A stretch of 64,000 bases of DNA from Ferranicluibacter rubi (GTDB lineage Bacteria > Pseudomonadota > Alphaproteobacteria > Rhizobiales > Rhizobiaceae), in NCBI RefSeq assembly GCF_011603255.1, contig NZ_JAANCM010000012.1:1-64000 (forward strand), read 5' to 3'. Below are positions 33,066 through 43,248 of this stretch, one piece after another (within the stretch, counting starts at the first letter, position 1; each line of letters starts with the position of its first letter). Position numbers and translations under genes: made by a program. The notes below the pieces were generated by a model. The model searched no databases. It worked only from the letters and a program-made list of their open reading frames with translations, and was not told the DNA's origin.

Positions 33066-34397
33066 TTACGGATTGGGCTGTGTGCCCTCCCGATTCACGG
33101 TCTCCGTTGCACCATCTCGTTCTCCGGCCTCGTCCAGTGACGGATCGACCACCGTTGCCTGCGCGGCGCGCGGGGACATCTGCAGACTTTCCGGCGTCGC
33201 CATCAGCGGTCCGTTCGATATGGTGGCAGGATAGGGGTCGCGTTGCGAGACGGGAACGGCCGCCCGGCGACGGCTGCGGAAGAGGGCATAGGCGAAGACG
33301 ATCATGTGGGCGCAGGCCGTGATCATGAACAGCGCGTAGGGGCCCATCATCGTCATCACGGGGCCGCCGACGGTCGGGCCGATGATCGTGCCGATACCGT
33401 AGAGCAGCAGCAGACCGCCGGAGACTTTCACGAAATCCTCAGGCGCTGCGAAGTCGTTCGCGTGGGACACGGCGATCGGGTAGAGCGCGTTCGACATGGC
33501 GCCGTAGAGGCCAACCATGATCAGCAGCGACACCTTGCCCGCCGGCTCGAACAGGAAGATCAGCAGCCCCGCCAGCGCGGCGACGGCGGAGATGCCGGCC
33601 AGCACGTAGCGTCGGTCCATCCGGTCGGAGAGCCGGCCCGCCGGAAACTGCATGATGGCGCCGAGGAAAATGACGGTGCTGACCATAACGGCGACATCCG
33701 CATCCGGCAGGCCGGCCTGGCGCCCGAAGACGGCGGCAAGCGTGCCATAGGCGCCATTGGCGATGCCGACCATGAGAATGCCGAGGAACGACACGGGAGA
33801 ATTGCGGTAGAGGCCGGCCAGATCGAGGCGAACCTGTTTCAACGGCTGGGGGGAAACCGCCGTCGACATCAGGGTCGGCAGCATGGCGACGCAATAGACG
33901 ATGCCGCAGACCATGAAGAGCACGGCCGTGTTGGTGTCGCCGAAGGGCACGATCATCTGTCCCGCGACCACGCCGAACAGCGTGATGGCGATGTAGAGCG
34001 AGAAGATCGCGCCGCGGCTCTCGTTGGTGGCACGCTCGTTCAGCCAGCTCTCGATGATCATCGACGTGCCCGCGGTGCAGAAGCCGGTAAAGGCCCGCAG
34101 CACGACCCACCAGATCGGATCGACATGGATGCCGGTCATCAATGCGACGATGGCGAGGATGGCCGCGAATATGCTGAAGGCCCTGATATGGCCTGCACGC
34201 CGCACGATGGCGGGCGCCGTCAGGCAGCCGAGCACGAAGCCGCTGGCCCAGGACGTGCCGAGCAGGCCGAGCAGCGTGGCCGAATAGCCCTCCGTGGTGC
34301 CGCGCATCGGCAGGAGCAGGCTGTGAAGGCCGTTTCCGAGAAACAGGAACAGGGTTCCAAGGAGAAGGGCCGCGACGGGGAGGAGATTTCTGGTCAT
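33066..34397 (-). CDS. MFS transporter (YcaD-like)
   Basis: A 443-residue transporter with twelve predicted hydrophobic helices. Family motifs include GYSATLLGLLGTSWASGFVL, the FPAGRLSDRMDRRYVL loop between helices 8 and 9 and IGTIIGPTVGGPVM. The last 50 residues form a hydrophilic cytoplasmic tail rich in Pro, Ser and Glu. It resembles the YcaD/UPF0226 branch of major facilitator carriers; the substrate is unknown. No linked regulator or metabolic gene indicates a role. Divergent from the small membrane protein at 34620. Confidence 0.87.
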   Translation of the reverse strand: MTRNLLPVAALLLGTLFLFLGNGLHSLLLPMRGTTEGYSATLLGLLGTSWASGFVLGCLTAPAIVRRAGHIRAFSIFAAILAIVALMTGIHVDPIWWVVLRAFTGFCTAGTSMIIESWLNERATNESRGAIFSLYIAITLFGVVAGQMIVPFGDTNTAVLFMVCGIVYCVAMLPTLMSTAVSPQPLKQVRLDLAGLYRNSPVSFLGILMVGIANGAYGTLAAVFGRQAGLPDADVAVMVSTVIFLGAIMQFPAGRLSDRMDRRYVLAGISAVAALAGLLIFLFEPAGKVSLLIMVGLYGAMSNALYPIAVSHANDFAAPEDFVKVSGGLLLLYGIGTIIGPTVGGPVMTMMGPYALFMITACAHMIVFAYALFRSRRRAAVPVSQRDPYPATISNGPLMATPESLQMSPRAAQATVVDPSLDEAGERDGATETVNREGTQPNP

Positions 34398-34619
34398 GAG
34401 ACTTCGCTTGTTCCGGACGTGCCGGCGAACCTACTGCAAATTTTGCGAAACCGGAATCGGTTTGAGCATCAATCTCCTCCAATGTTCCAGACGGCGGCTG
34501 CATCGCCATCCGCGACGGGTTCCGGCGGAGACCGAACGTTCCCGCCCGGTCGTAAGGACGCTCGAAACCGAACGGAAAGCGCGTCGCATGCCGGCCACAA
34601 TTGTTCTATGGTCGCGGCG

Positions 34620-34775
34620 ATGTCCAAAGCGCTCTCCCTCCTGCTTCTCGCCCTGATGACGGTCCAACTGGTGAAGCCGCTGGGCTGGCCGGGGCTGCGC
34701 TATCGCCGGGATTTCTGGAAGATCGCGGTGGCGGCCATCGCCGTGATGATGCTGACGGTGCTGATCCGGCCGTAG
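34620..34775 (+). CDS. Small membrane protein, 51 residues
   Basis: MSKALSLLLLALMTVQLVKP begins a 51-codon frame containing two hydrophobic segments (residues 4-20 and 34-49) split by a basic loop (LRYRRDFWK). It would be an inner-membrane protein with both ends on one side. An ATG at 34608 is an alternative start; neither has a good Shine-Dalgarno sequence. The pattern resembles small conserved rhizobial membrane proteins, but I know no function for it. Confidence 0.55.
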   Translation: MSKALSLLLLALMTVQLVKPLGWPGLRYRRDFWKIAVAAIAVMMLTVLIRP

Positions 34776-34794
34776 CGGCGATCCAGAGAGCGCG

Positions 34795-35715
34795 TCAGAC
34801 CGTGAGGGTGCCGCGCATGACCTCCACGCAATCGCCGATGACGAGCACGCTTCCCGGCTTGCCGTCCGACATGGAGACGCGCAGGCGGATGTGGCTGGCG
34901 CGGCCCATTTCCACGCCCTGGTCGATCGTCAGGTCCACCGTTTCGGGCACTGAAGCCACCGTGGTGGCGAGATAGGCGGCGAGGGCTGCCGAGGCGCTGC
35001 CGGTTGCGGGGTCTTCCGCGATGTTGTCGAGCGGCGCGAACATGCGGGCGCGCAGCGAGAGCGGATTCTCGGCGGAGCGGACATAGAGGAAGACCGATAG
35101 GCGGCCATCGACCGGGTCGACGCCGGCCTCGGCCGCCGAGAACAGGCTTGTGTCCGGGTGCGCCGCGGCGAGCGTGTCGAGATCGGGCAGCTCGGCGACG
35201 AGGAAGGGCAGGGCGACAGAGAGGAACAGCGGGGCGTGGTTGCCGGTGGCGATCTTTGCGGGTGCAAGGCCGATCATGGGGCCAAGCGTGTCCACGGACA
35301 GGCCGTCTGCGACGGTCAGCATTTGCGGCGCCTGAATGCTGGCGCCGGTGGCAGCACCGCCGGCGTCGCGCTCCACGGTCACCTCGACGATGCCGGCCCT
35401 CTCCTCGAAGCGCAGCCGGTCGCCGACGGGCTTGCCGAAGACATGGCCGGCGCGGGCGAGCGCGAAGGCGGTGCCGACATTGGGGTGGCCGGCGAAGGGC
35501 AGTTCCATGGTCGGCGTGAAGATCCGCACCTCTGCCGTATTCTCCGGGTTCGCCGGCGGCAGCACAAAGGTGATCTCGGAGTAATTGAACTCGCGCGCGA
35601 TCGCCTGCATCGTCTCGCTATCGAGCCCCCGCGCATCGGCGATCACGGCCAGCGGATTGCCGCGGAAGCGCTCTTTCGTGAAGACATCGAGGGTGACGTA
35701 GTCGAACTGGGTCAT
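34795..35715 (-). CDS. PhzF family isomerase/epimerase-like protein
   Basis: A 306-residue protein of the diaminopimelate-epimerase fold. It has YVTLDVFTKERFRGNPLAVI at the start, FNYSEITFVLPP (catalytic-type Glu), PTMELPFAGHPNVGTAFALA and EDPATGSASAALAAYL. PhzF enzymes isomerise hydrophobic acid substrates, but most members outside phenazine producers have unknown substrates. No phenazine genes are in this window, so phenazine synthesis is not implied. A TTG at 35745 is in frame; the ATG at 35715 with GGAG upstream is preferred. Confidence 0.88.
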   Translation of the reverse strand: MTQFDYVTLDVFTKERFRGNPLAVIADARGLDSETMQAIAREFNYSEITFVLPPANPENTAEVRIFTPTMELPFAGHPNVGTAFALARAGHVFGKPVGDRLRFEERAGIVEVTVERDAGGAATGASIQAPQMLTVADGLSVDTLGPMIGLAPAKIATGNHAPLFLSVALPFLVAELPDLDTLAAAHPDTSLFSAAEAGVDPVDGRLSVFLYVRSAENPLSLRARMFAPLDNIAEDPATGSASAALAAYLATTVASVPETVDLTIDQGVEMGRASHIRLRVSMSDGKPGSVLVIGDCVEVMRGTLTV

Positions 35716-35844
35716 AGGGAACGGGCTCCGGTGATGCTGCGTCAAGAGCTATCCCGGATGCCGGCAGGTGCGAAACGGCAGACTTGTGACCGTGACAATT
35801 TCGACGCCTTGTTGCTTGAGCGATGCTCCGGCCCTGCAAACGGC

Positions 35845-35877
35845 ACAAAAAAACCCGGCCGCACGAGGCGGCCAGGT
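35845..35877 (-). terminator. Rho-independent terminator of fbaB
   Basis: CGGCCGC and GCGGCC arms form a hairpin. On the minus strand it is followed by TTTTTTT, about 70 bp beyond the fbaB stop. Confidence 0.85.
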
Positions 35878-35945
35878 CTCCTCCCTCCCAGAAGGTGTGC
35901 AAGGCATCCTGTCGGACGCCCTGAATGGGGTATGCGAAAGGGTGA

Positions 35946-36971
35946 TCAGGCCGCTTTCTCAAGATCCTTCTTCCAGCCACCCTGGGCAGCCAAGCCGCAC
36001 ATCCGGGCGCGGTGGGTGAAGGCGCGCTGGCCGGCGGCGACGTTCTCGGCCTTGCCCTGCCAGGCGTTCAGCGCTTCGGTCTGCAGCGCGCGGCCGTAGG
36101 AGAAGGTCATGGCCCAAGGCAGGTCGTAGCCGGCGATCATGGCGGAGAGGTGGGCGGTCGCTTCTTCCGTGGACTGGCCGCCGGAGAGGAAGGCGATGCC
36201 GGGGACGGCGGAGGGGACGGTGCGCTTGAGAACGGCGACGGTGCGCTCGGCGACCTGCTCGACGCTGGCCTTGCGGGCCTTCTTGCCGTCGATGACCATG
36301 CTCGGCTTCAGGATCATGCCTTCGAGCGAGACGCGGGCGTCGGCGAGTTCGGCAAAGACGATGCGCAGCGTTTCCTCGGTCACCTCGGCCGAGCGCTCGA
36401 TCGAGTGGTCGCCGGGCGTGCCGTCCATCAGCACTTCCGGCTCGACGATCGGCACGATACCGGCTTCCTGGCAGAGGGCGGCGTAGCGGGCCAGCGCCTG
36501 GGCATTGGCTTTCACCGAGCCGAAGGTCGGCAGCGTGTCGGAGACCGCGATGACGCCGCGCCACTTGGCGAAGCGGGCGCCGGCCTCGTAGTAGCTCTTC
36601 AGGCGGTCGGCGAGGCCATCGAGGCCTTCGGTGATCGTTTCGCCCGGAAACTTCGCCATCGGCTTGGCGCCGGTATCGACCTTGATGCCGGGAACGGCGC
36701 CGGCGGCGCGGATGATGTCGACGAAGGGTGTGCCGTCGGCCGCCGTCTGGAACAGGGTTTCCTCATAGAGGATGACGCCGGAAATATGCGATTTCATCGC
36801 TTCGTCGGCGCGGAACAGCATCTCGCGATAGTCGCGGCGCGAGGTCTCGCTGGAGGCAAGACCGATCGTGTCGAAGCGCTTGCCGATCGTCGCGGTGGAT
36901 TCGTCTGCGGCCAGAAGACCCTGTCCCTTTGCCATCATCGCTGCGGCAATATCTTCCAGTCTCTCGGTCAT
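35946..36971 (-). CDS. fbaB: Fructose-bisphosphate aldolase, class I
   Basis: A 341-residue class I aldolase. It has GLLAADESTATIGKRF, GVILYEETL, PGIKVDTGAKP, KWRGVIAVSDT, VEPEVLMDG, the MILKPSMVI segment with the Schiff-base lysine, FLSGGQSTEEAT and FSYGRALQ. It cleaves fructose-1,6-bisphosphate without a metal ion. It lies downstream of pgk but about 220 bp away across an AT-rich gap, so it probably has its own promoter. The ATG at 36971 has GCAGAGGATGA upstream. Confidence 0.95.
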   Translation of the reverse strand: MTERLEDIAAAMMAKGQGLLAADESTATIGKRFDTIGLASSETSRRDYREMLFRADEAMKSHISGVILYEETLFQTAADGTPFVDIIRAAGAVPGIKVDTGAKPMAKFPGETITEGLDGLADRLKSYYEAGARFAKWRGVIAVSDTLPTFGSVKANAQALARYAALCQEAGIVPIVEPEVLMDGTPGDHSIERSAEVTEETLRIVFAELADARVSLEGMILKPSMVIDGKKARKASVEQVAERTVAVLKRTVPSAVPGIAFLSGGQSTEEATAHLSAMIAGYDLPWAMTFSYGRALQTEALNAWQGKAENVAAGQRAFTHRARMCGLAAQGGWKKDLEKAA

Positions 36972-37029
36972 GATTCATCCTCTGCGGCGTTTTGTCTCTA
37001 CCTCTGGCGATAGCAGAAGTCGAAGAGGA

Positions 37030-37085
37030 TGCAAAATAAATTAAAATATTTAAAACGATTGAAAATAATTTAATCGTTTGAATTG
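37030..37085 (-). promoter_or_regulatory. AT-rich region with inverted repeat between pgk and fbaB
   Basis: AAACGATT (37053-37060) and AATCGTTT (37072-37079) are perfect inverted arms in the most AT-rich stretch of the window. On the minus strand T-rich DNA follows. It could be a pgk terminator, an operator or an UP-like element for fbaB. Confidence 0.45.
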
Positions 37086-37190
37086 TCTGTGATTTCCAGT
37101 GGTTTGTTCCGACCACGCGAGTGCAAGCGCTTTGGATCGCCTGCACGCTGGAGGCGCATGGCTGACCACGCGCCTCCATGGATGGCTTGG

Positions 37191-38390
37191 TTACTTCTGC
37201 TGGTGGAGGATATCGACGCCCGGAAGCGGCTTGCCTTCCATCCATTCGAGGAACGCGCCGCCGGCCGTGGAGACATAGGTCAGGTCGTCGGCGACGCCGG
37301 CATGGTTCATGGCCGAGACCGTGTCGCCACCACCGGCGACGGAGACGAGCGCGCCGCTCTTGGTGCGCGATGCCGCGTGCCTGGCGACCGCGACGGTCGC
37401 CTTGTCGAAGGGGGCGATCTCGAAGGCGCCGAGCGGGCCGTTCCACACCAGCGTTTCCGCCTTGCTCACCCAGTCGTTCACAGCCGCGATCGACTTCGCA
37501 CCGACGTCGAGAACCATGGCGTCGGCCGGGATCGCCTTGATATCGACCACCTCATTGGCGGCGCCCGCCTTGAACTCGCGCGCGATCACGCCGTCCACCG
37601 GCAGCACGATGGCGCAACCCGATGTTTCCGCCTCAGTGAGAATGCTGCGCGCGGTCTCCGCAAGGTCGTGCTCGCAGAGCGACTTGCCGACGTCGATGCC
37701 TTGGGCGGCAAGGAACGTGTTGGCCATGCCGCCGCCGATGACGAGGGCATCGACCTTCTTCACGAGGTTGGTCAAAAGATCGATCTTGGTCGACACCTTG
37801 GCGCCGCCAACGATGGCGACGACGGGGCGCTTGGGATTGCCGAGGCCGGCTTCCAGCGCTTCCAGTTCGGCTTGCATGGTGCGGCCGGCATAGGCGGGCA
37901 GCAGATGCGCGAGACCTTCGGTCGAGGCATGGGCGCGGTGCGCGGCGGAGAAGGCGTCGTTGATGTAGATATCGCCGTTCGCGGCCAGCGCCTTGGTGAA
38001 CTCGGCGTCGTTCTTTTCCTCGCCCTTGTGGAAGCGCGTGTTTTCGAGCAGCAGGATATCGCCGTTCTCAAGGCCGGCCACAGCCGTTGCCGCGGCTTCG
38101 CCGATGCAGTCGGCGGCGAAGTGAACGCGCTGGTCGATGATGTCCTCGACGGCGGCGGCGATCGGCTTCAGCGACATCTCCTCGACCGGCTCGCCCTTGG
38201 GGCGACCGAAATGGGCGAGCAGGATGACCTTGGCGCCCTTTTCCGACAGTTCGCGGATCGTCGGCACGACACGCTCGATGCGGGTCGCGTCGGTCACCTT
38301 TCCGTCCTTGGTCGGCACGTTCAGGTCGACGCGCACGAGCACGCGCTTGCCGGCGATGTCGCTCAGGTCGTCAAGGGTCTTGAAGGTCAT
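37191..38390 (-). CDS. pgk: Phosphoglycerate kinase
   Basis: A 399-residue kinase. It has [73 protein letters not shown], the [11 protein letters not shown] nucleotide site and [12 protein letters not shown]. It makes ATP from 1,3-bisphosphoglycerate. The ATG at 38390 has GGAGACG upstream. It follows the glycolipid-binding protein gene by 28 bp, so the two are probably co-transcribed, with gap beyond a terminator upstream. Confidence 0.97.
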   Translation of the reverse strand: MTFKTLDDLSDIAGKRVLVRVDLNVPTKDGKVTDATRIERVVPTIRELSEKGAKVILLAHFGRPKGEPVEEMSLKPIAAAVEDIIDQRVHFAADCIGEAAATAVAGLENGDILLLENTRFHKGEEKNDAEFTKALAANGDIYINDAFSAAHRAHASTEGLAHLLPAYAGRTMQAELEALEAGLGNPKRPVVAIVGGAKVSTKIDLLTNLVKKVDALVIGGGMANTFLAAQGIDVGKSLCEHDLAETARSILTEAETSGCAIVLPVDGVIAREFKAGAANEVVDIKAIPADAMVLDVGAKSIAAVNDWVSKAETLVWNGPLGAFEIAPFDKATVAVARHAASRTKSGALVSVAGGGDTVSAMNHAGVADDLTYVSTAGGAFLEWMEGKPLPGVDILHQQK

Positions 38391-38418
38391 GTGTCGTCTC
38401 CGGTTGCGTCTGATCGGG

Positions 38419-38991
38419 TCAGGTTCGAATGAAAAGCGTGGGATAGTCGAGCACGAGGCCGTCCTCATCCAGCGGGAGATCCGCCGTGAAGCTGCGGTCG
38501 GCGGCCTCGTAGCGATAGAGCCGGTCTACGGCAAGGCAGGTATAGAGCTGGACATCGCGCAGCGGCTCGAACGTGTCGAACGGGATATAGAGCATGTCGA
38601 GGCTGCGGGTGCCGTCTTCGGGGCGCAGGCCCAGCCGGCGGATCGGCAGCGTGTTGGTGAAGGGCGTGCCGGCGAGATCGACGTCGATGCAGCCATCGAA
38701 GGCCGGCAGCGCATGGCCATCGCCGTCCTGCCAGTGGCCGAGACCATCCGAGACCAGCGATAGGCTGATGCCGGTCGTGGTATCGAGCGTCAGGGATGTC
38801 GTCGTCCAATGGGGGTCGCAGTCGATCGTGTAGCGGACGCCATAGGTCGAGCCGCCGCGTGCGCCGATCACCACCGACAAGATGCGGATGCCGGGCTGCG
38901 GCCCGGACAGCGGCATCAGCGTCAGATGCTCCAAGCCCTCGTCCTCGAGCGGACGCCAGCGCACGGTCATCTGCTGCAGCGGGCGAAACAT
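38419..38991 (-). CDS. Putative glycolipid-binding protein family
   Basis: A 190-residue protein with the putative glycolipid-binding family pattern: [18 protein letters not shown], the CDPHW segment, [25 protein letters not shown], and [14 protein letters not shown] at the C-terminus. No signal peptide. The fold would be a beta-rich lipid-binding barrel. Function unproven. It sits within the gap-pgk cluster (28 bp before pgk) with AAGGA upstream of the ATG at 38991, while the gap terminator separates it from gap. Confidence 0.82.
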   Translation of the reverse strand: MFRPLQQMTVRWRPLEDEGLEHLTLMPLSGPQPGIRILSVVIGARGGSTYGVRYTIDCDPHWTTTSLTLDTTTGISLSLVSDGLGHWQDGDGHALPAFDGCIDVDLAGTPFTNTLPIRRLGLRPEDGTRSLDMLYIPFDTFEPLRDVQLYTCLAVDRLYRYEAADRSFTADLPLDEDGLVLDYPTLFIRT

Positions 38992-39075
38992 CGATGGGAT
39001 CCTTGCCTTACCCTGCGTTGGATATGCCGGGACGTTGCTTCAAGGCGGTCAGGCCTGCTGGCAGGCCACAGATAG

Positions 39076-39111
39076 AAAAAGCCCCGGAACGCCTGTGGCG
39101 CCCCGGGGCTC
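39076..39111 (-). terminator. Rho-independent terminator of gap
   Basis: AGCCCCGG and CCGGGGCT arms enclose an inner GCC/GGC stem, followed on the minus strand by TTTTTC, 10 bp beyond the gap stop. Confidence 0.9.
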
Positions 39112-39120
39112 GTCATGGTC

Positions 39121-40131
39121 TCAGAGCAGCTTGCCCATGGCGACGGCCGTGTCGCACATGCGGTTGGAGAAGCCCCATTCATTGTCGTACCAGGACAGGA
39201 TGCGCACGAAATTGCCTTCGAGAACCTTGGTCTGGTCGATGGCGAAGATCGAGGAATGGCTGTCATGGTTGAAGTCGCGGGAGACCAGCGGCTCTTCCGT
39301 ATAGCCGAGAATGCCCTTCAGCTTGCCGTCAGCGGCAGCCTTGATGGCATCGTTGATTTCGGCGACGCTCGTGTCGCGCTTGGCGACGAACTTGAAATCG
39401 ACGACCGAGACGTTCGGCGTGGGAACGCGGATCGAGGTGCCGTCCAGCTTGCCCTTCAGTTCCGGAAGCACGAGGCCGACGGCCTTGGCGGCACCGGTGG
39501 AGGTCGGGATCATGGACAGGGCTGCGGCGCGGGCGCGGTACAGGTCCTTGTGCATGGTGTCGAGCGTCGGCTGGTCGCCCGTGTAGGAGTGGATCGTCGT
39601 CATGAAGCCGTGGTCGATACCGATCACGTCGTTCAGAACCTTGACCACGGGAACCAGGCAGTTCGTGGTGCACGACGCGTTGGAGATGACCGTGTGTTCC
39701 TTGGTCAGCTGGTCGTGGTTGACGCCGTAGACGACGGTCAGGTCGGCCCCATCGGCAGGGGCCGAGATGATGACGCTCTTTGCGCCGGCCTGTAGGTGGG
39801 CTGCGGCCTTGTCGCGGGCGGTGAAGATGCCGGTGCACTCGAGCGCGATATCGACGCCGAGATCCTTGTGCGGCAGTTCGGCCGGGTTGCGCACGGCCGT
39901 CACCTTGATCGGCTTGCCGCCGTTGATGATGATCGTGTCACCCTGGACTTCGACCGTCGCGGGGAACTTGCCGTGAATGCTGTCGTAGCGCAGCAGGTGC
40001 GCATTGGTTTCGACCGGGCCGAGGTCGTTGATGGCGACGACTTCGATGTCGGTGCGGCCGGACTCGACGATGGCGCGGAGCACGTTGCGGCCGATGCGGC
40101 CGAAGCCGTTGATGGCGACTTTCACTGTCAT
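39121..40131 (-). CDS. gap: Glyceraldehyde-3-phosphate dehydrogenase, type I
   Basis: A 336-residue dehydrogenase. It has the NAD-binding [15 protein letters not shown], the catalytic [13 protein letters not shown] with the active cysteine, [34 protein letters not shown] and [13 protein letters not shown]. It oxidises glyceraldehyde-3-phosphate with phosphate. Located downstream of tkt, from which a strong terminator separates it, so it has its own promoter in 40132-40196. GGGAGAG precedes the ATG. Confidence 0.97.
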   Translation of the reverse strand: MTVKVAINGFGRIGRNVLRAIVESGRTDIEVVAINDLGPVETNAHLLRYDSIHGKFPATVEVQGDTIIINGGKPIKVTAVRNPAELPHKDLGVDIALECTGIFTARDKAAAHLQAGAKSVIISAPADGADLTVVYGVNHDQLTKEHTVISNASCTTNCLVPVVKVLNDVIGIDHGFMTTIHSYTGDQPTLDTMHKDLYRARAAALSMIPTSTGAAKAVGLVLPELKGKLDGTSIRVPTPNVSVVDFKFVAKRDTSVAEINDAIKAAADGKLKGILGYTEEPLVSRDFNHDSHSSIFAIDQTKVLEGNFVRILSWYDNEWGFSNRMCDTAVAMGKLL

Positions 40132-40196
40132 GTGGGGGTCTCTCCCTTTAAGAAGGCACGATTGATAAAGGCGCGGTCCGTGCGCCGGCAGAGATG

Positions 40197-40224
40197 AAAA
40201 ACGGGGCGCGTCGGACGCGCCCCG
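40197..40224 (-). terminator. Rho-independent terminator of tkt
   Basis: A perfect palindrome of 21 bp, GGGGCGCGTC-G-GACGCGCCCC (40203-40223). The minus strand then reads TTTTT. Confidence 0.88.
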
Positions 40225-40230
40225 CCGAAC

Positions 40231-42213
40231 TTAGGCCAGCTTCTTTTCGGCCGCCGCGACGATCGCGTCAGCGGTGATGCCGAAGTGCTTGTAGAGTTCC
40301 TTGGCCGGGCCGGAGGCGCCGAAGGAGTGCATGCCGACAAAGTCGCCGTCCGAGCCGATAAACAGATCCCATCCCTGACGGATGGCGGCTTCCACCGCGA
40401 TCTTGACCGGTTCGGTGCCGATGATCGCCTTGCGGTAGTCGGCCGGCTGGTCTTCGAACAGTTCGAAGGACGGTACGGACACGACGCGAACGGCGGTCCC
40501 CTTTTCTTTCAGGGCTGTCGCGGCCTGAAGCGCAAGCTCGACTTCCGAGCCGGATGCAAAGATCGCAACCTTGGCGTCGGCGTCGGACACCAGCTCGTAG
40601 GCGCCCTTGGCGGACAGGTTTTCCTTCGTGTAGGTCGTCCGGGCCGGAGCGAGGTTCTGACGCGTGAGCGCCAGGCCTGCTGGCCGCTTGTGGTCTTCCA
40701 GTGCCAGCTGCCAGCATTCCGCCGTCTCGACCGCATCGGCGGGGCGATACATCACGAGGTTCGGGATCGCCCGCAGCGCTGCCATGTGCTCGACCGGCTC
40801 ATGCGTCGGGCCGTCTTCGCCCACGCCGATTGAGTCATGCGTCAGCACGTGGATGACGCGGATGCCCATCAGTGCGGCGAGGCGGATCGACGGACGGCAA
40901 TAGTCCGAGAAGATCATGAAGCCGCCGGAGTAGGGGATCAGGCCGCCATGGAGCGCGACGCCGTTCATGGCCGCAGCCATGCCGTGTTCGCGGATGCCCC
41001 AATGCATGTAGCGGCCGCCGAAGTCCGTCGGCGTGATCGACGTCATCTGGCTGGTCTTGGTGTTGTTGGACGGCGTCAGGTCGGCAGAGCCGCCCAGCGT
41101 TTCCGGCAGGAAGCCGTTGATGACTTCCAGCGCATCCTCGGAGGCCTTGCGGGTCGCGATCGTCGGAGGCTTTTCGGCGAGCTTCTTCTTGTAGTCGTCG
41201 ATCGCCTTGTCGAAGCCGGCCGGCAGCTGGCCCGCAAAACGGCGGGTGAACTCGGCCTTCTTCGTCTCCTCGGTGGACGACAGGCGTGCTTCCCAGGCCT
41301 TGCGAGCCTGGACCGAACGCTCGCCGGCATTGTGCCAGGCGTCGAGAACGTCGGCGGGCGTGTAGAAGGCTTCGGCTTCCCAGTTCAGGGCCTTGCGCGT
41401 TGCGGCGATTTCTTCCGCACCGAGCGGCGAGCCGTGAACCTTGTGGGTGCCGGCTTTGTTCGGTGCGCCGAAGCCGATGACGGTCTTGCAGGCGATGAAG
41501 GTCGGGCGGTCGGATTTATGCGCGGCTTCGATCGCGTCGGAGATCGCCTTCTGGTCGTGGCCGTCGACTTCGATCGTGTTCCAGTGCACGGCCTTGAAGC
41601 GGGCGATCTGGTCGGTCGAGTCCGACAGCGAGACGGCGCCGTCGATGGTGATCGAGTTGTTGTCCCAGAAGAGCACGAGCTTGTTCAGCTTCAGGTGGCC
41701 GGCAAGCGCGATCGCTTCATGGCTGATGCCTTCCATGAGGCAGCCGTCGCCGCAGAGCGCGTAGGTGTAGTGGTCCTGCAGGTCCGAGCCGAACTCCTGT
41801 TCGAGCTTGCGTTCGGCGATCGCCATGCCCACGGCATTGGCAATGCCCTGGCCGAGCGGTCCGGTCGTCGTCTCAATGCCCGTGGCATGGCCGAATTCCG
41901 GGTGGCCGGCGGTCTTGGAGCCGAGCTGACGGAACTGCTTGATGTCCTCGATGGTCATGTCCGGATAGCCCGTGAGATAGAGCAGGGCATAGAGCAGCAT
42001 CGAGCCATGGCCAGCCGACAGGACGAAACGGTCGCGGTCGGGCCAGTTGGGGTTCTTGGGGTCGAACTTCAGGTATTTGGTGAAAAGGACGGTCGCGATA
42101 TCGGCCGCTCCCATGGGCAGGCCGGGGTGGCCGGAATTGGCCTTCTCCACCGCATCCATGGCCAGAAAACGGATCGCATTCGCCATCCGGTCGTGTTGTT
42201 CATTCGAGATCAT
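40231..42213 (-). CDS. tkt: Transketolase
   Basis: A 660-residue thiamine diphosphate enzyme. It has the substrate/cofactor segments [55 protein letters not shown] with WDNNS for the pyrophosphate-metal site, [18 protein letters not shown] and [19 protein letters not shown]. It moves two-carbon units between sugar phosphates in the pentose phosphate and Calvin-type routes. Upstream gene of the glycolytic cluster, but separated from gap by its own terminator. Divergent from the DUF4164-zapA genes. Confidence 0.97.
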   Translation of the reverse strand: MISNEQHDRMANAIRFLAMDAVEKANSGHPGLPMGAADIATVLFTKYLKFDPKNPNWPDRDRFVLSAGHGSMLLYALLYLTGYPDMTIEDIKQFRQLGSKTAGHPEFGHATGIETTTGPLGQGIANAVGMAIAERKLEQEFGSDLQDHYTYALCGDGCLMEGISHEAIALAGHLKLNKLVLFWDNNSITIDGAVSLSDSTDQIARFKAVHWNTIEVDGHDQKAISDAIEAAHKSDRPTFIACKTVIGFGAPNKAGTHKVHGSPLGAEEIAATRKALNWEAEAFYTPADVLDAWHNAGERSVQARKAWEARLSSTEETKKAEFTRRFAGQLPAGFDKAIDDYKKKLAEKPPTIATRKASEDALEVINGFLPETLGGSADLTPSNNTKTSQMTSITPTDFGGRYMHWGIREHGMAAAMNGVALHGGLIPYSGGFMIFSDYCRPSIRLAALMGIRVIHVLTHDSIGVGEDGPTHEPVEHMAALRAIPNLVMYRPADAVETAECWQLALEDHKRPAGLALTRQNLAPARTTYTKENLSAKGAYELVSDADAKVAIFASGSEVELALQAATALKEKGTAVRVVSVPSFELFEDQPADYRKAIIGTEPVKIAVEAAIRQGWDLFIGSDGDFVGMHSFGASGPAKELYKHFGITADAIVAAAEKKLA

Positions 42214-42497
42214 GACTGTTCCGCTTAAGCTTGATGATCAGGGAACGGTCTCTATCCTCCAAAGACCGCATCGGAAGCGGGTGAGACATAGCACCTCGCC
42301 CGGTGGAGTCAACAAAGACGGCAGGCGTCGAGGCCCTGTCGAAGCACGAAAAATCGTGCTTGATCCACAGCTTCCAGCCTGAAGCTGACAGGCTGGCGTT
42401 GTGTCGTCCGATGGATTGAGTCTAATAGTGCGATTGGCTTTGACAAGGGCGCGCCTTGCCGATTCGGTGCCCCGGCCATGGATTGGAAGCAGACACG

Positions 42498-42770
42498 ATG
42501 GCGGCAGGGAAGACAGTCAGGGCGGCAATCGACGAGCTGAAGGGGGCCGTCGCCGGTCTGGAGAGCGTGATCGACGGTCGGCTGGACCGCGAACGCGACC
42601 GGGTGGAGATCGAGGGCGAGGTTCGCCGCGTTAACACCGACAGGGCGCGGCTCGCGCAGGAACTCGACCAGTCGCAGTTCCGCGCCAATCGCCTGGAAGA
42701 GGTCAACCGCGAGGTTTCGCGCCGTCTCGTGACCGCCATGGAAACCATCCGCGCGGTTCTCGACCGGTGA
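42498..42770 (+). CDS. DUF4164 family coiled-coil protein
   Basis: A 90-residue protein predicted to be mostly coiled coil: AAIDELKGAVAGLESVIDGR followed by heptads through RVNTDRARLAQELDQSQFRA and NRLEEVNREVSRRLVTAMET. This matches the DUF4164 pattern found next to zapA in Rhizobiales. A role in cell division with ZapA is plausible from context but unproven. The ATG at 42498 has GGAAG upstream. It precedes zapA by 47 bp. Confidence 0.85.
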   Translation: MAAGKTVRAAIDELKGAVAGLESVIDGRLDRERDRVEIEGEVRRVNTDRARLAQELDQSQFRANRLEEVNREVSRRLVTAMETIRAVLDR

Positions 42771-42817
42771 TCCCCCCGATATCATTCGTCAACGGGCCTC
42801 GGGCCGGGAGTTAGCCA

Positions 42818-43222
42818 ATGGCGCAAGTCACCGTGACGATCGACGGCAAGGCCTATCGCATGGCCTGCGAAGAGGGGCAGGAGGGGCATCTCACCGATCT
42901 CGCTCTGCGTTTCGACCAGTATGTCAGCCATCTCAAGGGCCAGTTCGGCGAGATCGGCGATCTCCGCCTGACGGTGATGGCGGCCATCATGGTGACGGAT
43001 GAACTTTCCGAGGTGGATCGCCGGCTGAAGGCGCTGGAGGCCGAAGTGGACGGGCTGAAGCGTGCCCGCGACGCTGCCGTGGCCAGAGAAGCCGAGGCCG
43101 AGGAGGCGCTGGCATCCGCGCTTGGCGAAGTCACCACCCAGATCCAGGGCCTGGCCGCCCGCATCGTCAACCGCCCCGCGCCGCCCGCCCAGCCTGCGCA
43201 GCCACCGGCCCATCCGCGGTAA
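42818..43222 (+). CDS. zapA: Cell division protein ZapA
   Basis: A 134-residue ZapA. The N-terminal beta domain is AQVTVTIDGKAYRMACEEGQ followed by LTDLALRFDQYVSHLKGQFG and RLTVMAAIMVTDELSE, then a coiled coil (about 67-112). It stabilises FtsZ bundles at the division site. The C-terminal 20 residues are Pro/Ala rich. GGGAGTTAG precedes the ATG. It is followed by the 6S RNA gene, the usual order zapA-ssrS-ygfA. Confidence 0.93.
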   Translation: MAQVTVTIDGKAYRMACEEGQEGHLTDLALRFDQYVSHLKGQFGEIGDLRLTVMAAIMVTDELSEVDRRLKALEAEVDGLKRARDAAVAREAEAEEALASALGEVTTQIQGLAARIVNRPAPPAQPAQPPAHPR

Positions 43223-43248
43223 GCAGCCGTTTTCGGACGTCACGTCCG

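Noticed and set aside
33243-34775. 510-codon plus-strand frame antisense to the MFS gene
   Set aside because: Only its last 51 codons look like a real (small membrane) protein; the rest is antisense shadow.
34795-35715. Phenazine biosynthesis cluster
   Set aside because: PhzF alone is a widespread family; no other phz genes are near.
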